This document shows, piece by piece, positions 1 through 12,427 of a DNA stretch of 64,000 nucleotides. The DNA is taken from the NCBI GenBank assembly GCA_001414485.1, contig LLEY01000089.1:1-64000 (forward strand). The letters are read 5' to 3'. The notes under the pieces were generated by a model. The model was not told where the DNA came from. It worked only from the letters and a program-made list of their open reading frames with translations, and ran no database searches. A program made the translations under genes and the position numbers. Source of the DNA: Calycina herbarum (Eukaryota > Ascomycota > Leotiomycetes > Helotiales > Pezizellaceae). Position 1 is the stretch's first letter. Each line of letters starts with the position of its first letter.

Positions 1-859
1 GGGGGGGAGGGGGTTATACGGACTCAGGGTGCTCCTTCCCTCTCTACGACGACTTCGTCCCCACACATTGCAAAATCTTATTGGGGTCAGACCTAATAAA
101 GGATAATCAAGAAATCGAAAGTAACAATTCAATTGACAGCAAGAACCACGCAGGTTCAACCTTTGTAACGAGTCAAAAATAGCCAGGCAATAGACAATCA
201 ACCTTGCTCTGGGCCACATGAAAGGTCCAAGGCATCCATGAAGGATGTATGTATGTTGGTATCGCGGTGCCGAAACTTGGGGAAAATCTCTTGATGAATG
301 GTTTTCACTGCAGTGCGAAATCCCTCCCCTCGGCGCCTTCTTTAAAGCTACCCCCCCCCTCTTCACCCAATGTCAAACATTTAGTCGCGTTTCAGGTGGA
401 CTAAGAAATCACAATATCCCCACAAGAAAACACAGAACAAGAGCAAAATATTCTATTTATCAGATTTATCAGAAGAGAATCTAAATGTTCTACTTCCACC
501 ACGTTATCCAGCCGCCCAAACGCCCCAAAGTATGATACCGGAACAAAAATCAAGATATAAAACAAATCTCACAACACACAAAAAGTGGTATCTTCGCAAA
601 ACTCCTTTCAAATGCATCTTTCCCCAAACTCCAAGCTTGACAGTAAATGAAATGAAAAAAACATAAATTCGGTGGCTGTATTTCGTTTCGAATATCGTGG
701 CCAAAGGTGATGTCGGTCGGTCCATAAACGTAGTTCCGTGAATCGAGATCTAATGTATTCTCAGTGGCTCAGACGAGTGATGCCAGGTTTGAAACAAAAG
801 GTAGACATCCTCATGCTGCCAACAAAGGTGACATGACGCGTCGAACAAGACGAAGTGAA
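1..859. other. Intergenic, no gene recognised
   Basis: No reading frame here looks like a protein. The last part, just before position 860, would be the 3' UTR of the minus-strand ubiquitin protease. A G-rich run opens the window. Confidence 0.5.
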
Positions 860-2435
860 TCAAGCAGGCTGAGATTGCGGAGCCTCTCTGATACGACGAA
901 AGAAGCACAGTACCGGAGCAAAACTTCGATTGACGGCGCCGGGAGCGCTTCCATGAACTTGAGTATCGTTGAAATTTTTCCAAACGCCATCAGGTCCTTC
1001 CGCAGTACAGATATAGTGACCCATGTTATCGGAACCGCTGTGTTGAACGATGGAGATGAGATGATACTGAATGCGATCCGGATCTGTGCTTTCAGAAGTT
1101 TTACATCGAGTAAGATCAAATGCCAAGGGGAGTTTGATGTTTGACCTGAGTTTGCGGCCGTAGATATCCTGCTGATTGAATTGGCAACAGAGGATCTCGG
1201 GCAGGTGCTCGAATTTTCTGGTCAATTGGCGCTTTTTAAGTGACTTGCACTTTTCGCATCGGTAGTCGATGATGTCCCTGAGGCCGCGGTCGATATATCG
1301 TATGAGTTCACCATTTTGTAGCTGTGGTGCCAGAGCGACGCTCATCTGAGTTTGAGTGTCTGTCGAGATAGAAGAGTGGCCACATGTGCAAGGGATCGAT
1401 TGTTTGGTGAAAGCCTTGAATGTTGAGTCGACCATTGAGAACACACTTGTTGGCAAATCTTCCCTTAAAAGTTTAAGGAAGAAGAGCATTTGTTCGCCAG
1501 GGTCTGCTTGTCCATCTTGGGTCCATCCACGGCGTCTCAGAAGGACGTGAAGAGTCTTGAAGAGGGCCTGGAGTGGAATTTTCATCCAGTAAGCTTTGGC
1601 AAGACTTCGAAACCGGCAAGCAAAGCAGTCGTTGCGATCATCTGCAAGACAATGGTCTGGCAAATGGTAGTCCCAAAGACAATTGACAACTTGAGGGATG
1701 TGGAATAAGGCCTGAACCAAGGCTATTCGGTAGCAGAGTGCGCCAGTAAGGTTAGGCAACCCACATTGGACCGCTGCTGGCATCCTGGAGAAGTCTCTGT
1801 TTATACTCAATGCCTGAATGAGCGTCAGCTTGTATCCAGAAGAAAATTGCGTGGTTGGAAAAGCGCCTCGTGAGATGAGGCTGGAAGTTGAACACAAGGT
1901 GAACTAAAAAATAGTCGTTCGGATCGCATAAATTTTCAGATGACCAAGGAAAGAAAACAATAAATGACAAGAGATGTGGAATGTATCGATAACGTACGAG
2001 TTGTCTCTTTCGCTTGATGATCGAGGCCCAATTTGCAACGCGTGTCCTTCTCGTAGCTTCATCTTCATTGATATCATCCAGCTTGAGAATCTTGGTGCGG
2101 GGACCATAAAACTCAGGCTCGTCATCTTCGGGATCAAATGATCGTTTGAGCCCTGCAAGAGCAGACGTCTTTTCGAGACCGTGTTTTTCAGATGGCTTCA
2201 AACCCTGAAAACGGGCTGGTAGCTCTGAAATGAACGTCAGCGGCTTGCAAAATGAGAGTCAAGGTGGCAATTTTAAGCTGCTTGGGCCTCCTGTCGAGGA
2301 GAGGGTTGCGAAATGCCTTGGACTTGAAATGGGGAAGGATTTGAATGTACCTTTATCAAGTCTGGCTTTTTTGGGTTGACGATCGCCGCCACCAGCATGA
2401 GTACGTTTTGGTGAGGGTGGTGGTGATTGAGACAT
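860..2435 (-). CDS. Ubiquitin carboxyl-terminal hydrolase (USP family), divergent
   Basis: Predicted cysteine protease that removes ubiquitin from proteins. I read three exons: 2435-2351, 2224-1998 and 1903-860, giving 451 aa. Both introns are GT-AG and keep the frame. The N-terminal ~100 residues are basic and disordered (opening MSQSPPPSPKRT). The USP fold follows: a Cys box GLPNLTGALCYRIALVQALF, a central cysteine-rich zinc-binding part (CTCGHSS, then CEKC), and a His box GHYICTAEGPDGVWKNFND near the C-terminus. Catalytic Cys and His are present. The Cys box is unusual: the family norm is Asn, four residues, Cys, then YxNS; here there is one extra residue between Asn and Cys and the NS is replaced by IA. 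Activity is therefore uncertain. An in-frame upstream start at 2642 would add about 69 residues; I prefer 2435 because the protein begins cleanly there. Confidence 0.8.
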
Positions 2436-3826
2436 TTTGTTTCGTTTTTGTAATCGCAAGGGAAGGTCTTTCTGTGGTCGTAGTTGGAACCCAGAAGATA
2501 TAGAAGTTCTACGAGATTTTGCGAGAGAAGAAGAGAGCGGCGAAGTTTTCAAAGGTCGGAGGAAGTCATTATAACTTTTGGCGCGTGGCCGCGTAACGGC
2601 GAGACCACCTAAACCCATTGTGCTGGTTTGCAATTGTCGCAAGTGAATGGGAGCTAATAGAGACCGATTGTGGTGGATGAACCTTACAGGGTATGTTTCC
2701 GATAAGCTATTGTGGCACCGATTGTCAAGTCGGAAGGTGGTTGGATCAATAGATGAGGTGAGAGTTTGGCGAGGTTGAAGACGGAAGGAACAATAAGAGG
2801 CTATTCAGAATCTTTGGGAAGAATGACGCGCTTGTTTCGAATGAGCCGGACCACCGCTAGAACAGCGTTGAATCTATGTCTTTTGTCTTGCGCCAAGCCA
2901 ATGGTCTTTCACTAAGGAGATATATATCACGGTATATAAATCAAAAGAAAATTTTGTCCCCGGAGACAAATGCACTGGTTGTCGTCACGATTTTGACTTG
3001 CGGCTGGCATGAAGGCGATTTTTTGAAAGGGGCTTCCGAAAGCTGTGGTCGATGTGATCCAGGGGCTAGTCAATCACAATGAGGTTAAATAGCCGAAGAA
3101 ATCTATTGCATTCGAGAGTCGCAATCGCATCGGTTTCTATTGTGGTGGTGAAGCTCGCATCGTTCAAATCTGGAGTGAAGTGTGGAAAGAATGACGTCCA
3201 AAATTGCAGGGTAACATTTTTCTTAGCGATTTCGAAAATTCACAGGCTCACCGCTAAAATCTGAGACAAACCGGGCGATTCTGCCACCTCACCGCTCTCC
3301 GTCCGGCTTCATCGGGTAAAGTATACCGGTTAAAAAAGCACATAAAAATCACCGGGCGGTACCGAATCACGTCTCACAAAATACACAAAAACCATCCGAT
3401 AGCACAAGACAGGATCGACATGTCTCGGGCAACTGCTGCATAGTGCTGGTGTTGTGTGAGATGAGGTTGTTTTGACGACATCTCTTGTTTCCTAGCTGCA
3501 AATCCATCAATTTTGAGGAGTGTGAGTGTCGAGTGTCACACATTTTCAAGTGCGGGTTGAGAGGTTTGCGAATAGCTTCATTTTCGTTTCTTTATACAAG
3601 GGACGATACCTCCTAAAAAATTGGGGTCCGGAAGTCCTGGCCGGAAGTCTCCAGACTGGATCGAGGATCGAGGATTGAGCTCTCCTGGCTTCACTTGAAT
3701 TTGGTAGCGAGATAGGATCACTGCACATCATTGAGCATATTGCACGACGACCACAACTCTGGAAAATCCTAAAAGAACGACGGTGTTGCTTTTGTATGCA
3801 CTGTTTCATCTGAAAACGATTTCAAA
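2436..3826. other. Divergent intergenic region between USP and TRM9 genes
   Basis: The two flanking genes point away from each other, so both promoters should lie here. No convincing ORF. A direct repeat of CCGGAAGTC occurs near 3630-3650. No further motif was identified. Confidence 0.5.
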
Positions 3827-4627
3827 ATGGAAACAACTACTGCAAAGACAACCAGTGAGTTGCAAACCACTACGGTTTCTCAACAAGACAGAAAGACCTC
3901 AGACGAGCAGAAACTTCCGGATCCTGGAGAAGATCCCGCTCAATACGAAGAACAACACGTCCACACAGTCTACAACACAATAGCCCCCCATTTCTCTTCA
4001 ACCCGCTACAAACCCTGGCCCATCGTCAAAACATTCCTGCAATCCCAACCTGCTGGAAGCCTTGGTCTAGACATCGGATGCGGAAATGGAAAATACCTCC
4101 CCATAAACCCCTCAGTCTTCATAATCGCCTCGGACCGCTCACCAGGTCTCATAAAATTCGCATCTCAACACCAACCTCACTCGGCAATCATCGCAGATAC
4201 ACTTGCTCTCCCTCATCCTAGAGGGAAATTTGACTTTGCGATTTGTATTGCCGTGGTACATCATTTGTCTACCTCGAAACGGAGAACGCAAGCTGTGCAT
4301 GGTATTATGGAGACTTTGAATGGACAGGGCAAGGCTTTGATTTATGCTTGGGCTTTGGAGCAGAAGGACAGTAGGAGAGGGTGGGATGAAGGTTCAGAGC
4401 AAGATGTCATGGTTCCGTGGGTCATGAAGAAGGCAAAGAAGGATTTGGCTGAGGGCGAGCAGAACGAGACGACATTTCAGAGATATTATCATCTCTACCG
4501 GAAAGGAGAAATGGAAGAGGATGTTAAAAGTGCTGGGGGTGTTGTAGTGGAGGCTGGGTATGAGAAAGACAATTGGTGGGTGATCTGTTCAAGAGGCGAA
4601 GATTTTGTAGAGGGAAAGGAGTGTTGA
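3827..4627 (+). CDS. TRM9: tRNA (carboxymethyluridine(34)-5-O)-methyltransferase, Trm9-like
   Basis: Single-exon 266-aa SAM-dependent methyltransferase, close in length to yeast Trm9. Trm9 completes the wobble-uridine mcm5U modification on tRNAs such as Arg and Glu, working with Trm112. The Trm9/ALKBH8 signature YEEQHVHTVYNTIAPHFSST, followed by RYKPWPIV, lies at about residues 44-70. SAM motif I (LDIGCGNGKYLP) follows at about 85, the acidic motif-II Asp in IIASDRSP, and motif IV FDFAICIAVVHHLS. The C-terminal YHLYRKGEMEED and the closing aromatic-rich WWVICSRGEDFVEGKEC are typical. The start codon is the first in-frame ATG and gives a short disordered leader. No introns. Family assignment is firm; the tRNA substrate is inferred from orthology. 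Confidence 0.92.
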   Translation: METTTAKTTSELQTTTVSQQDRKTSDEQKLPDPGEDPAQYEEQHVHTVYNTIAPHFSSTRYKPWPIVKTFLQSQPAGSLGLDIGCGNGKYLPINPSVFIIASDRSPGLIKFASQHQPHSAIIADTLALPHPRGKFDFAICIAVVHHLSTSKRRTQAVHGIMETLNGQGKALIYAWALEQKDSRRGWDEGSEQDVMVPWVMKKAKKDLAEGEQNETTFQRYYHLYRKGEMEEDVKSAGGVVVEAGYEKDNWWVICSRGEDFVEGKEC

Positions 4628-6299
4628 ACATTGTGTTTGAAGAGTTCAGCATGAAGCACGCAAGACTGGCCTAGGAGTCGAATACATCTTTTTTTCGAAA
4701 GATTCAATGTCTAAGACAACTCTAAACATCACATCCATTTACCTAAAAGACTGAAACAATTGAAATGGTTCCAACTATCTAGGTCAAAAATCCTAAATTG
4801 TCCCAAGTGTTTAGGATAATTTACGCGACTTACCCTATCAGTTGGAACTACGAGGGCTAAGTAGGCAGGTACGAACCAGAACTTTTAACACCACTTTTAA
4901 TTTCCATCGCCGGCATTCCATGCTCAGCAAAGATGCTTCCCATTTCGTGACGGCTTGAATTTCCAAGGTAAACACCAACTCCCAACAGCCCCCAAGCTCC
5001 TTCCATCACAACACCCACTCGCTCTCAATTCCAACTTCTACTCCCAATCCCCTCCCAGATCCCTTTCAACCCTCCCCCCCTACCCGCCAAAATGCAACCT
5101 AAAACATTTCCCACAAAACACAAAACTGCCCCCCCTCATCAAGAAACATCGAAACCAAACAAACAAAGAAACAAAGAAACAAAATTTATTTCCCCGCGCG
5201 CCAAAACAAATCACCCTTAATTTTAAAAAAATACATTCCAAAACCCACGAGTCCCAAGAATCTCGTAATACCCACATACACGATACACGGAAACAAAACA
5301 AATCTCACCCCTTATAATTTCGATTAGCTGTGACTCTGTAACTCGTAACTTAATCTTGACGACGTGTCTCTCTTTCAACGTCACCTCTTCTGTTTTTTTT
5401 GCTCCGCCGTCTTTTCCTTTTGCTTCGCATCGTCTCGCCAGAGCTGACGGATGGGATGGCGGATTGTGAGTCGTGAGTCGTGAGTTACGGATTGTGAGTA
5501 CAAAGAGAAGCGAAAAGAAAAAAATTGGTATTCATGATACTGTACAGAAGATACCTTCACCGCTATCCCATCCTACCCATCCCACCATATCCAGACTCCC
5601 CATGCATCCAGTTTCCCCCCCCCCCCCCCCCCCCAAAACCCTCTTCCCATGCTCAAAGTCTTTCTCGCTAATACAAAGAATTCTAGAATCAAAAAACAAC
5701 GACGAGTCCACTCCATGCCCACTCCAATTCCTCAATCTCAGTCTTGATATTCGCACCTGCAGTCACAATTTGAAAACCCACACATTTCGCCCAAGTATGC
5801 CCACAACCTCATCCTCCCTTTTGCCATCCAATTCCCCCAATGCCATATCACCCACCCCATCGCCAAACCAGGAAAAGACAGAATCAAAGAAAAGCGAAAA
5901 AAATAAAAGTCATGCCTCGTATGCTCATCTCTCATCTCACATGATGGCCCAAATCAAACAGTGGCCATGCAATGCAGTATGCTATGCCCAACACCACCAG
6001 AGTGGTGTACATGAATCCCATCCATACCAAAAAATGCCGTACCAGAAAACACCTGCTTTCCACAACGACCAAAGACCAACACCGATTTCTTTTTTCGCCT
6101 TGCCTGCAGCCCGCATGTTGTCAAAGTCTATCCGATGCAAGAACCAAAAACTAAAAGCAAGAATCAAAGAAAAGAAGTAAACGCCCCATCACCATCCATC
6201 GACCAAGATGTCGAGTTTCGGAAAACGCCAGCCATATCGAAAAAAGCAACCACAACATCTCAATTTCTCTCCTCCCAACACCCACTCCCAACAACCAAA
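4628..6299. other. Intergenic, low complexity
   Basis: Between convergent TRM9 and Myb genes. The + strand is strongly A/C-rich from about 4960 to 6300, so long open frames arise by composition alone. A run of 20 C lies at 5615-5634. A dispersed repeat copy lies at 4795-4880. The last part should include the Myb gene's 3' UTR. Confidence 0.5.
4795..4880 (+). repeat. Dispersed short repeat, copy 1
   Basis: About 85 bp downstream of TRM9. It matches the sequence at 57550-57655 over most of its length: AAGTGTTTAGGATAATTTAC versus AAGTGTTTGGGATAGTTTAC, then GTTGGAACTACGAGGGCT versus GCTGGAACAACAAGCTGG, then GTAGGCAGGT in both. Copies at 46121, 47821 and 54283 share the GGAACAACGAGA core. Confidence 0.6.
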
Positions 6300-7662
6300 T
6301 CATTGCCTCCTCCTACTAGTCTCTCTAGGCTCGACCCCCGGACTCCCCCTCCTCTTCCCCTCCTGTTGCCGTTCACCCATCCCCATACCCCCAATACCCA
6401 TCCCCATATTTCCAACAGGAGGCAAAGAATAAGGACCCGGACTCGAGTACCCTCCACTACCAGGACCACCACCACCGCCACCACCCATAGAGCCCATAGG
6501 CATACTCATAGCATAAGCCGGAGCATTATAAGGACTAACCCCCGTCGTCATCTCCGCAACAGACGGCAACATCGGTCCTCCCCTTCCTATACTCATGCCT
6601 CCCCCAATCGCAGCAAGCGCAATCCCATCACTAGGACTAGGCGGCGGCACCGATCTCGGCGTACTCTCTCTCCTCGCAGCAATGGTGCGAGATTGCGGTG
6701 CCTGCTGTTGATGTTGAATAGGACCACCTTGCGCGCTTCCTCGTCCCGACATGGTCGTTGCGCCATGTCCAGTGGAGGGACGACTGAGTCTTGAGACAGA
6801 AGAGGAGGAGCCCATGGACCCGGAATGGGATTGGGAGTGGCCATGTCCTCGGGTGGGCGAGGATCGATGACCGGGTGGTGGCGCATCGAGAGTTGCGTTT
6901 GAGAGGGAGAAGGGGACGACTCCTGCTCGTCGGGCCATGTCTGCTTCGCCGAGTTGCCAGTGCATTGCTTCGGCAGCGCGCCATGGGACGGCCATTTCCT
7001 CTGCGACTCTATTCCACATTTCTGGCTTGAATCTGTGATGGTGTTAGTCTTTTGCGCGGTAAAAAGAAAGCAGTAAAGTAAAGTAAGGGATGGTAAAGTC
7101 AAGGAAGGGATGCTAGGGCGGTGTACTACCTCTCGTAAAGTCTGGCGAGCTTGTTCTTCCGCTCTTCATCCCATTCACTTCTCCGTTCCAGGTAGTTCTG
7201 ATAGTGTAACCGGCAACTGATTGCACTTCGCCCTGGAAGTCGCTTTGAGATGTCCTCCCACTTCATCCCCTTTCCTCTCAGGTCAATAATCAAAGCATCC
7301 TCCTCCGCCGACCACTTGCTCTGCTTTTTAGCAGGCGACTCTGCCGGATGGGGAGGCATTGCTCGTTTTCCACTTCCTCCGGGGCTGGGTTGTGCAATCG
7401 CATACACCGAGCCTTCTTGAAAGCCTAGAGAGGGAACGGAAGTCGATCGCGTGTGGTGTCTATGAGGTGGCGGGGGAGGCGCTATCTGGGCTTGGTACTG
7501 CTGCTGTTCTTGCTGTTGAATGTATTGTTGGTGCTGGTGGAATTGCTGCTCTTCCCTATGCTGTTGGTACTGCTGTTGTTCTTGTTGATGTTGGTGTTGT
7601 GGTGGTGGCGGGGACGAAGACTCATTCGAGTCCGGTGCCTGGACAAGACGAGAGATATCCAC
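6300..7662 (-). CDS. Myb/SANT-domain DNA-binding protein
   Basis: Probable nuclear transcription or chromatin factor, 421 aa, in two exons (7662-7130 and 7032-6300) joined by a 97-bp GT-AG intron with a CTAAC branch point. Residues 1-110 are low complexity, rich in Gln, His and Pro. A Myb/SANT repeat sits at about 115-160 (WSAEEDALIIDLRGKGMKWE, then ISKRLPGRSAISCRLHYQNY). It runs on across the splice site into a conserved helical extension (LARLYERFKPEMWNRVAEEM, then VPWRAAEAMHWQLGE). The C-terminal half is Ser/Gly/Pro/Met-rich and disordered. Splicing exactly through the conserved block supports the exon junction. No ortholog of known function is recognised, so the targets are unknown. Confidence 0.85.
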
Positions 7663-10591
7663 GGTGACGGTCTGAGTATGTAGATACCGTCAAGACTGAC
7701 GGGATCATGTGCAAAAGGGTGGCACGGTGTTGATCTTTGTCTTTAGATCGGATGGTGATGAACTCCTTGCAAATTGGAGGCTCTGTTATGGTGAACGAGG
7801 GTGGTGGCCGATTATCAGTTTATCCTTTTGACGAGAATTTGATGTTCGAGAAGGAGTGTAAATGACCAGCAGAACAGCGTTCTGACAGTCGAAAGAAGAT
7901 GTCAGTGACGTGAAACCCGCAAAAAGTAGCCTTTTGGTCTTTTTTTGGCTCCAGCGTAGTAGTTTTGCAGGAAGAATCTTGAGACGATTTCAGCTACTTC
8001 CGACGAGGACAGAGTTCCTATTTCAGGGCTTCACAAGACAAGTGGGTGGTTCTTGTAGATCATGACAGCCATCCAGTTGAGAGGCACGAGAAGTCAGAGG
8101 GCCAGCCAATCGCAAAAAATGAGACGATAGTAGAGAGGGAAGTACAGCTAGGCGACGGAACAATACGTCTAGTCGTCTGCTGGAAAAAGGGTCAAGAGGG
8201 TCAAGTGCAAGGGAAGCAAAAGTTCGAACCCATGATCTCCAAGCGGTACATGGGAATGAGCTGGACTGTCGGGAAGATGCGCGATGCAGATAGAGTGTGG
8301 CCCTCTAGTGGGGGAGGGCAGGGGGGATTAGCGTGGAGAAGAGAGAGAGACCTAGTCGCCCAGGGGAGGGTCGTCAGGGAGAGGGTTGCTAGATCATGGC
8401 CACGAATTCATGCATGAACAGGAACCTGAAGACTACCTACGGGTGCTATGGCGACTCTGCCCATGAGGGCTTCTTCCTTGGGCGCAGTGATGGTGGAAGT
8501 CGCGGGAAACTCGATTGAAACCCCAGCGTGGAGACCTTGAAACTCTTATATCTTTCCCGACTCCTGTGCGACCCCTTACACCCGTTTTGGGCACATGTCT
8601 GTGCGCAATCTGAACATTACATACATCCATCGTTGCACTGTTTGGGGTGCTTCAAGACCCTTTTAGATGAAGCTTGTTCTCTTTCCATGTCCCTCCCAGT
8701 CCCCCCGGACCCCCATTGTCAGGATTCGTGGGCCTCGTTCCATAGGGCATGTCAGCATGAGAACCAAACAGCTCAGATCTTGGAATGCCAGACCGGACCC
8801 ACGAACTGGCGGTCAAGTTGGCCCGGGTGGAGCTCCAAGTCGGTCTGGGATCCCAGTTGTATGATCTCCATGGCTTGCAGAACCTTTGGAGGGCCCTCAT
8901 GAACCACGATCTTCGTTGTTTCCAACCGCCAAGTGAGTGGATGATGAGGTGCCAACGCCACTTGGTCCTCCCGCGGTGGCTGAACATATGAACCCTCCGT
9001 TGGAGATGATTGTGTGGGAGTTTGATCTTCCATGGCGATAGGCTCTACGTCTCAAGGTGGAGACGAGGATGTTTTTCGGAAGCTTGACGCCTAAACAAAG
9101 CAATATCAGTTGAGTGGTTTCCAAGCCTAAAGCCAGCCACGCTTTCCGTTTGATCTGTACTATATCCCAATACAAAGGAAACAATCCCTCCACCCGTGTC
9201 TGGCAAACCAAACTATTGTTCGGCATATTCAGCAGCGGGACCTCACATGTAGCGGTGTAAACTGCAAAAGAGGAAAGACGCCAGTCATGTGAGCCCTAGC
9301 TCGTCAAGCGCGGATGGTGTTTTGAGTCAGGACAGCCCTATCGAACTCGTCCCAACTAGATATCCCTGAATTCCCTGAATTTACTTGATATTTTTCACGT
9401 TCGGAATATATCTCTCTTGCAGGTCTTACTTGTTGGTATGAACCATACCAAAATATGAGAAGAACATGACAAACCCCCAGGTTTGAAAGTGCACTGGGCA
9501 ATCAGGCGGCACACGGCAATCCATGAATGCCATGCTGACAGGATATGCAAGAGTTCTTCGTAGTTCCTTTTTGGCGTCAGGCCGTGAGTAGTCCATGATG
9601 GTTCTCTTCGAGTGACATCTCGATCTTCAGACGGCCTCCTCGCACGGCCTCACAAAGTATAATTTTCTCTGGAGTGATGGCGTGCATTAGCCGGACCGCT
9701 CTCTCAAGTTGACAGTGCTGTCATTGTTCGCTGGTCTCGGAAGAGCAAGGTAGCCGCTGTCCAAGCGATACCTCCAGCGTGGCTAGATGGGAAAGTGCAG
9801 TGCATATCAAAATCGTGGAGTGCTGCCCGAAGCCGTGGATGCCCTTTTCTTCTTCGTTTGTTTTGTAAGGGACAATGATGATTGTGGCTGGCTTTTTGAT
9901 TGTAAACGGACCTTCTCAAGGAGGGGTACGCGGGGTTCTCGTTAGGGCAGAATACTCGGATCGCTACCGAAATTATGCCTTGACGCTTCAGCGTTCCAAC
10001 AGCAGTCATGGATGCCCCCGGAGGTGGTTTCCTGGCAGTGGACACCCGATGCCCAACAGTTTGTGTCATTTTCCACTACTAGATGGAATCTACAAGCCAT
10101 TCTAGAACAAGGTGCCCAGTTCACCGAGTTGGAATCCGACTCATGAAAAGTGCCATCCCACCTAGAATACTCGGCTCAGCGGCTAAGGTGGGGAAAGGTT
10201 GGGACAGGAAGCGAAGGGGAGAGAACGATTTCCATAGGCTGCGACGGCTGTATTGTATTGTGGCTGCGCTTGTATGGTGGCACCATTGATCGAGCTAGAG
10301 GATAGCAGGGTCGCTACCAACTTCGTCTCAGGAGCACATTTCCAGGTTGTTTGAGCGGTGAGTAGGTGCTTCGATGAGGCAGTGGATGGTAGGAGTAGGA
10401 AAACAGGTGTTCCGTAGCCGTCACTGGATTGTTGGATCTTCTGGAACCCAGCTCCCGCATGGCTGTCCTGGGTAGAGAGGTTGGGGCTTGCAAACTGTGC
10501 CAGTGAGGAGCATCAAGGGAACAACAACCTTCCGGAGCAGCAGGGGGTGAGACAAGAGAGACAATGCCCATTCTTTGGCCGACCTGTCGTT

Positions 10592-10633
10592 GGGCAGCAT
10601 GGGCAGCATGGGCAGCATGGGCAGCAGCAGCAA
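10592..10633 (+). repeat. 9-bp microsatellite (GGGCAGCAT)n
   Basis: Three exact 9-bp units followed by a variant unit that runs into CAG repeats. Confidence 0.8.
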
Positions 10634-11880
10634 CAAGAGCGAAGACTGACAAGCAAGTTGAAGCAAGGCTTCGATATCCAGCCTTGAACGCAGGGTCCTC
10701 TAGTCGATCGAACAATCATGCCGTCTGCCGCAAATCCCAGGATCTGCAAACGCGAATTGCCCAATTGATTTGAGTTGCTTTGAACGGGGGGTGGAAGGGG
10801 GGGTGGAAATACGAGAGAGAGCCTCTTGTGTTCTTGTGTTCCCCCAAAATGCTGCGGTAGCCTCTGAAGCTTCTCCAGCCTTTCAATCCCCTGAAAGCCT
10901 CGCATGGCAGCAGCCAGCAGCAGCCAGCAGCATCTGAGCGTCGACAATGTTGACGGATATGAAACGGGCAGGCAACCGAGGCGTGTACCTGTCGCTCCGT
11001 AGACACTGCATTCGCATCGTCTTTGCATCTCATGCTCATGCTTTACCACACTCAAAATATATCATGACAATTGTTGGGATGAATGGGATGAATGGGGGTG
11101 GCATGGCATGGCATGGTATGCTATGGTATGCTATGGCATAATCTGGGGAAGCAGTCGGCAAGAACGGGAGGAGGACAAGACGAACATGACAAATATAACC
11201 AGGAAGCAGTTTTCATGGTGTTTTCTTCCTCTCCAGATGTTCTTGAGTTGATGAAGGACGTTCAATATCCATCCATACTGCCAAGACACCGAAAAAGCAA
11301 GAGGCCGTGCAGGCGTGTGCAAGCGTGTGCAAGCCTCGTGGGATAGACTATTGTACCTAACGAGTAACCACGTAACCACAGATTACATTACAGCAGGCGC
11401 ATCAGCCACAGGCGCCCCTTTCCGTTTTGTAGGCCCGAATTGCCCAATTTTCTGCAACTTCCAGGCAGGTTGAGCCTGAAGCCTTCCCGTTGGCAAGGCT
11501 GTTGGGTTGGGCCACAAGACGAGTATGACGAGCACGATAACGAGACTACCAGCCTCCTATCCACATTGTATGATCTGGGTTGTCTGGGCTGTGAGTTGGT
11601 TCTTGGGTTGTATTGACGGCTATCGATGATCAGGATCTCAAGATCTCACTCAACTCATCTCCCATCGCATCGTGCCTGCCATCCAGGCTTTGACCCTAGT
11701 GAAACGCAATGATATGAGGCTATTCTATCATCCGTAACCCAGGCCAGACAAAGTCTATCTGACTACCGGTACCCTACCATAATAATAGTATCACATCACA
11801 TCCTCCCTCGCTCGCAATTAAATTATCTCCGTACAAGGTTCGAGGAATCTCCTTCCGCGAGCAGAACCAGGCCAGGTGCA

Positions 11881-11912
11881 CTTGTACTTGCACTTGCACT
11901 TGCACTTGCACT
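11881..11912 (+). repeat. Hexamer microsatellite (CACTTG)n
   Basis: CACTTG units in tandem, followed by a GGAGAT tract at 11923-11941. About 0.5 kb upstream of the TBCB start. Confidence 0.8.
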
Positions 11913-12352
11913 CAAACTTGGTTGGAGATGGAGATGGAGATGTAGATGTTTAAGAAACGACCAATGCGACCCTTGGAGTGATTCACGCTAGTCGGCATCA
12001 GGCCTCAAGAAGAGAACTCTTGCTTGACCAGGGCCAGGTTCAGCATCTATCTTCCTTCTACGAAGAACAACTCAAACGTAGAAGTACACCCTCCGTTGAT
12101 CTCCCTCCCTCTTCGTACTCACTCCGTACGGACCCTCAATCATCCCAGAGTCTCACATCGAGACACCAGACAAGACAAACCCATTGTCCCCCTCGAGTCC
12201 AGTTCGAGTCCAAGACAACTCCAGAAGGTTGCGCTGCGCCTGTCAGTCATCGTTCAACCGGCCGAAACTACCGACGAACCGTGAAACCTGGAACGACCCG
12301 CCTAAAAAGAAAAGGAAAGAGAAAACGAACGCACGGCAGCCCAAATCTGCAG

Positions 12353-12385
12353 CCTCAACCACCTCAACCACCTCAACCACCTCAA
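12353..12385 (+). repeat. 9-bp microsatellite (CCTCAACCA)n in TBCB leader
   Basis: Three exact CCTCAACCA units plus a partial one, 43 bp upstream of the TBCB start codon and so probably inside its 5' UTR. Confidence 0.8.
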
Positions 12386-12427
12386 TCTCAACGACAACTC
12401 ATCCTCAACCATACCCATCCCATCGCC

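Larger units (their letters stand above)
7663..12427. other. 4.8-kb gene-poor region with microsatellites
   Basis: Lies between the divergent Myb and TBCB genes. I found no protein family, tRNA or convincing multi-exon gene. Several frames of 80-180 codons exist on both strands (for example minus 8773-9033 and minus 10513-11055), but none has a domain or signs of splicing. Short repeats are frequent: 9-mers at 10592 and 12353, a hexamer at 11881, GGAGAT at about 11923 and GGCAT at about 11098. Part should be long 5' leader or promoter of the two flanking genes. Confidence 0.45.

Noticed and set aside
4955..6794. Several long plus-strand ORFs rich in Pro, Thr, Ser and Arg
   Set aside because: Produced by A/C-rich composition; the right-hand ones are antisense to the Myb gene exon.
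8190..8300. Possible tRNA on the minus strand around a GGGTTCGAAC motif
   Set aside because: The T-stem does not pair and no acceptor or anticodon stem could be built.
8652..9033. Overlapping minus-strand ORFs of 86 and 111 codons
   Set aside because: Two competing frames over the same DNA, no domain, no signal and no intron support.
10314..11055. Cys-rich minus-strand ORF
   Set aside because: The Cys runs come from the GGGCAGCAT microsatellite read in antisense.
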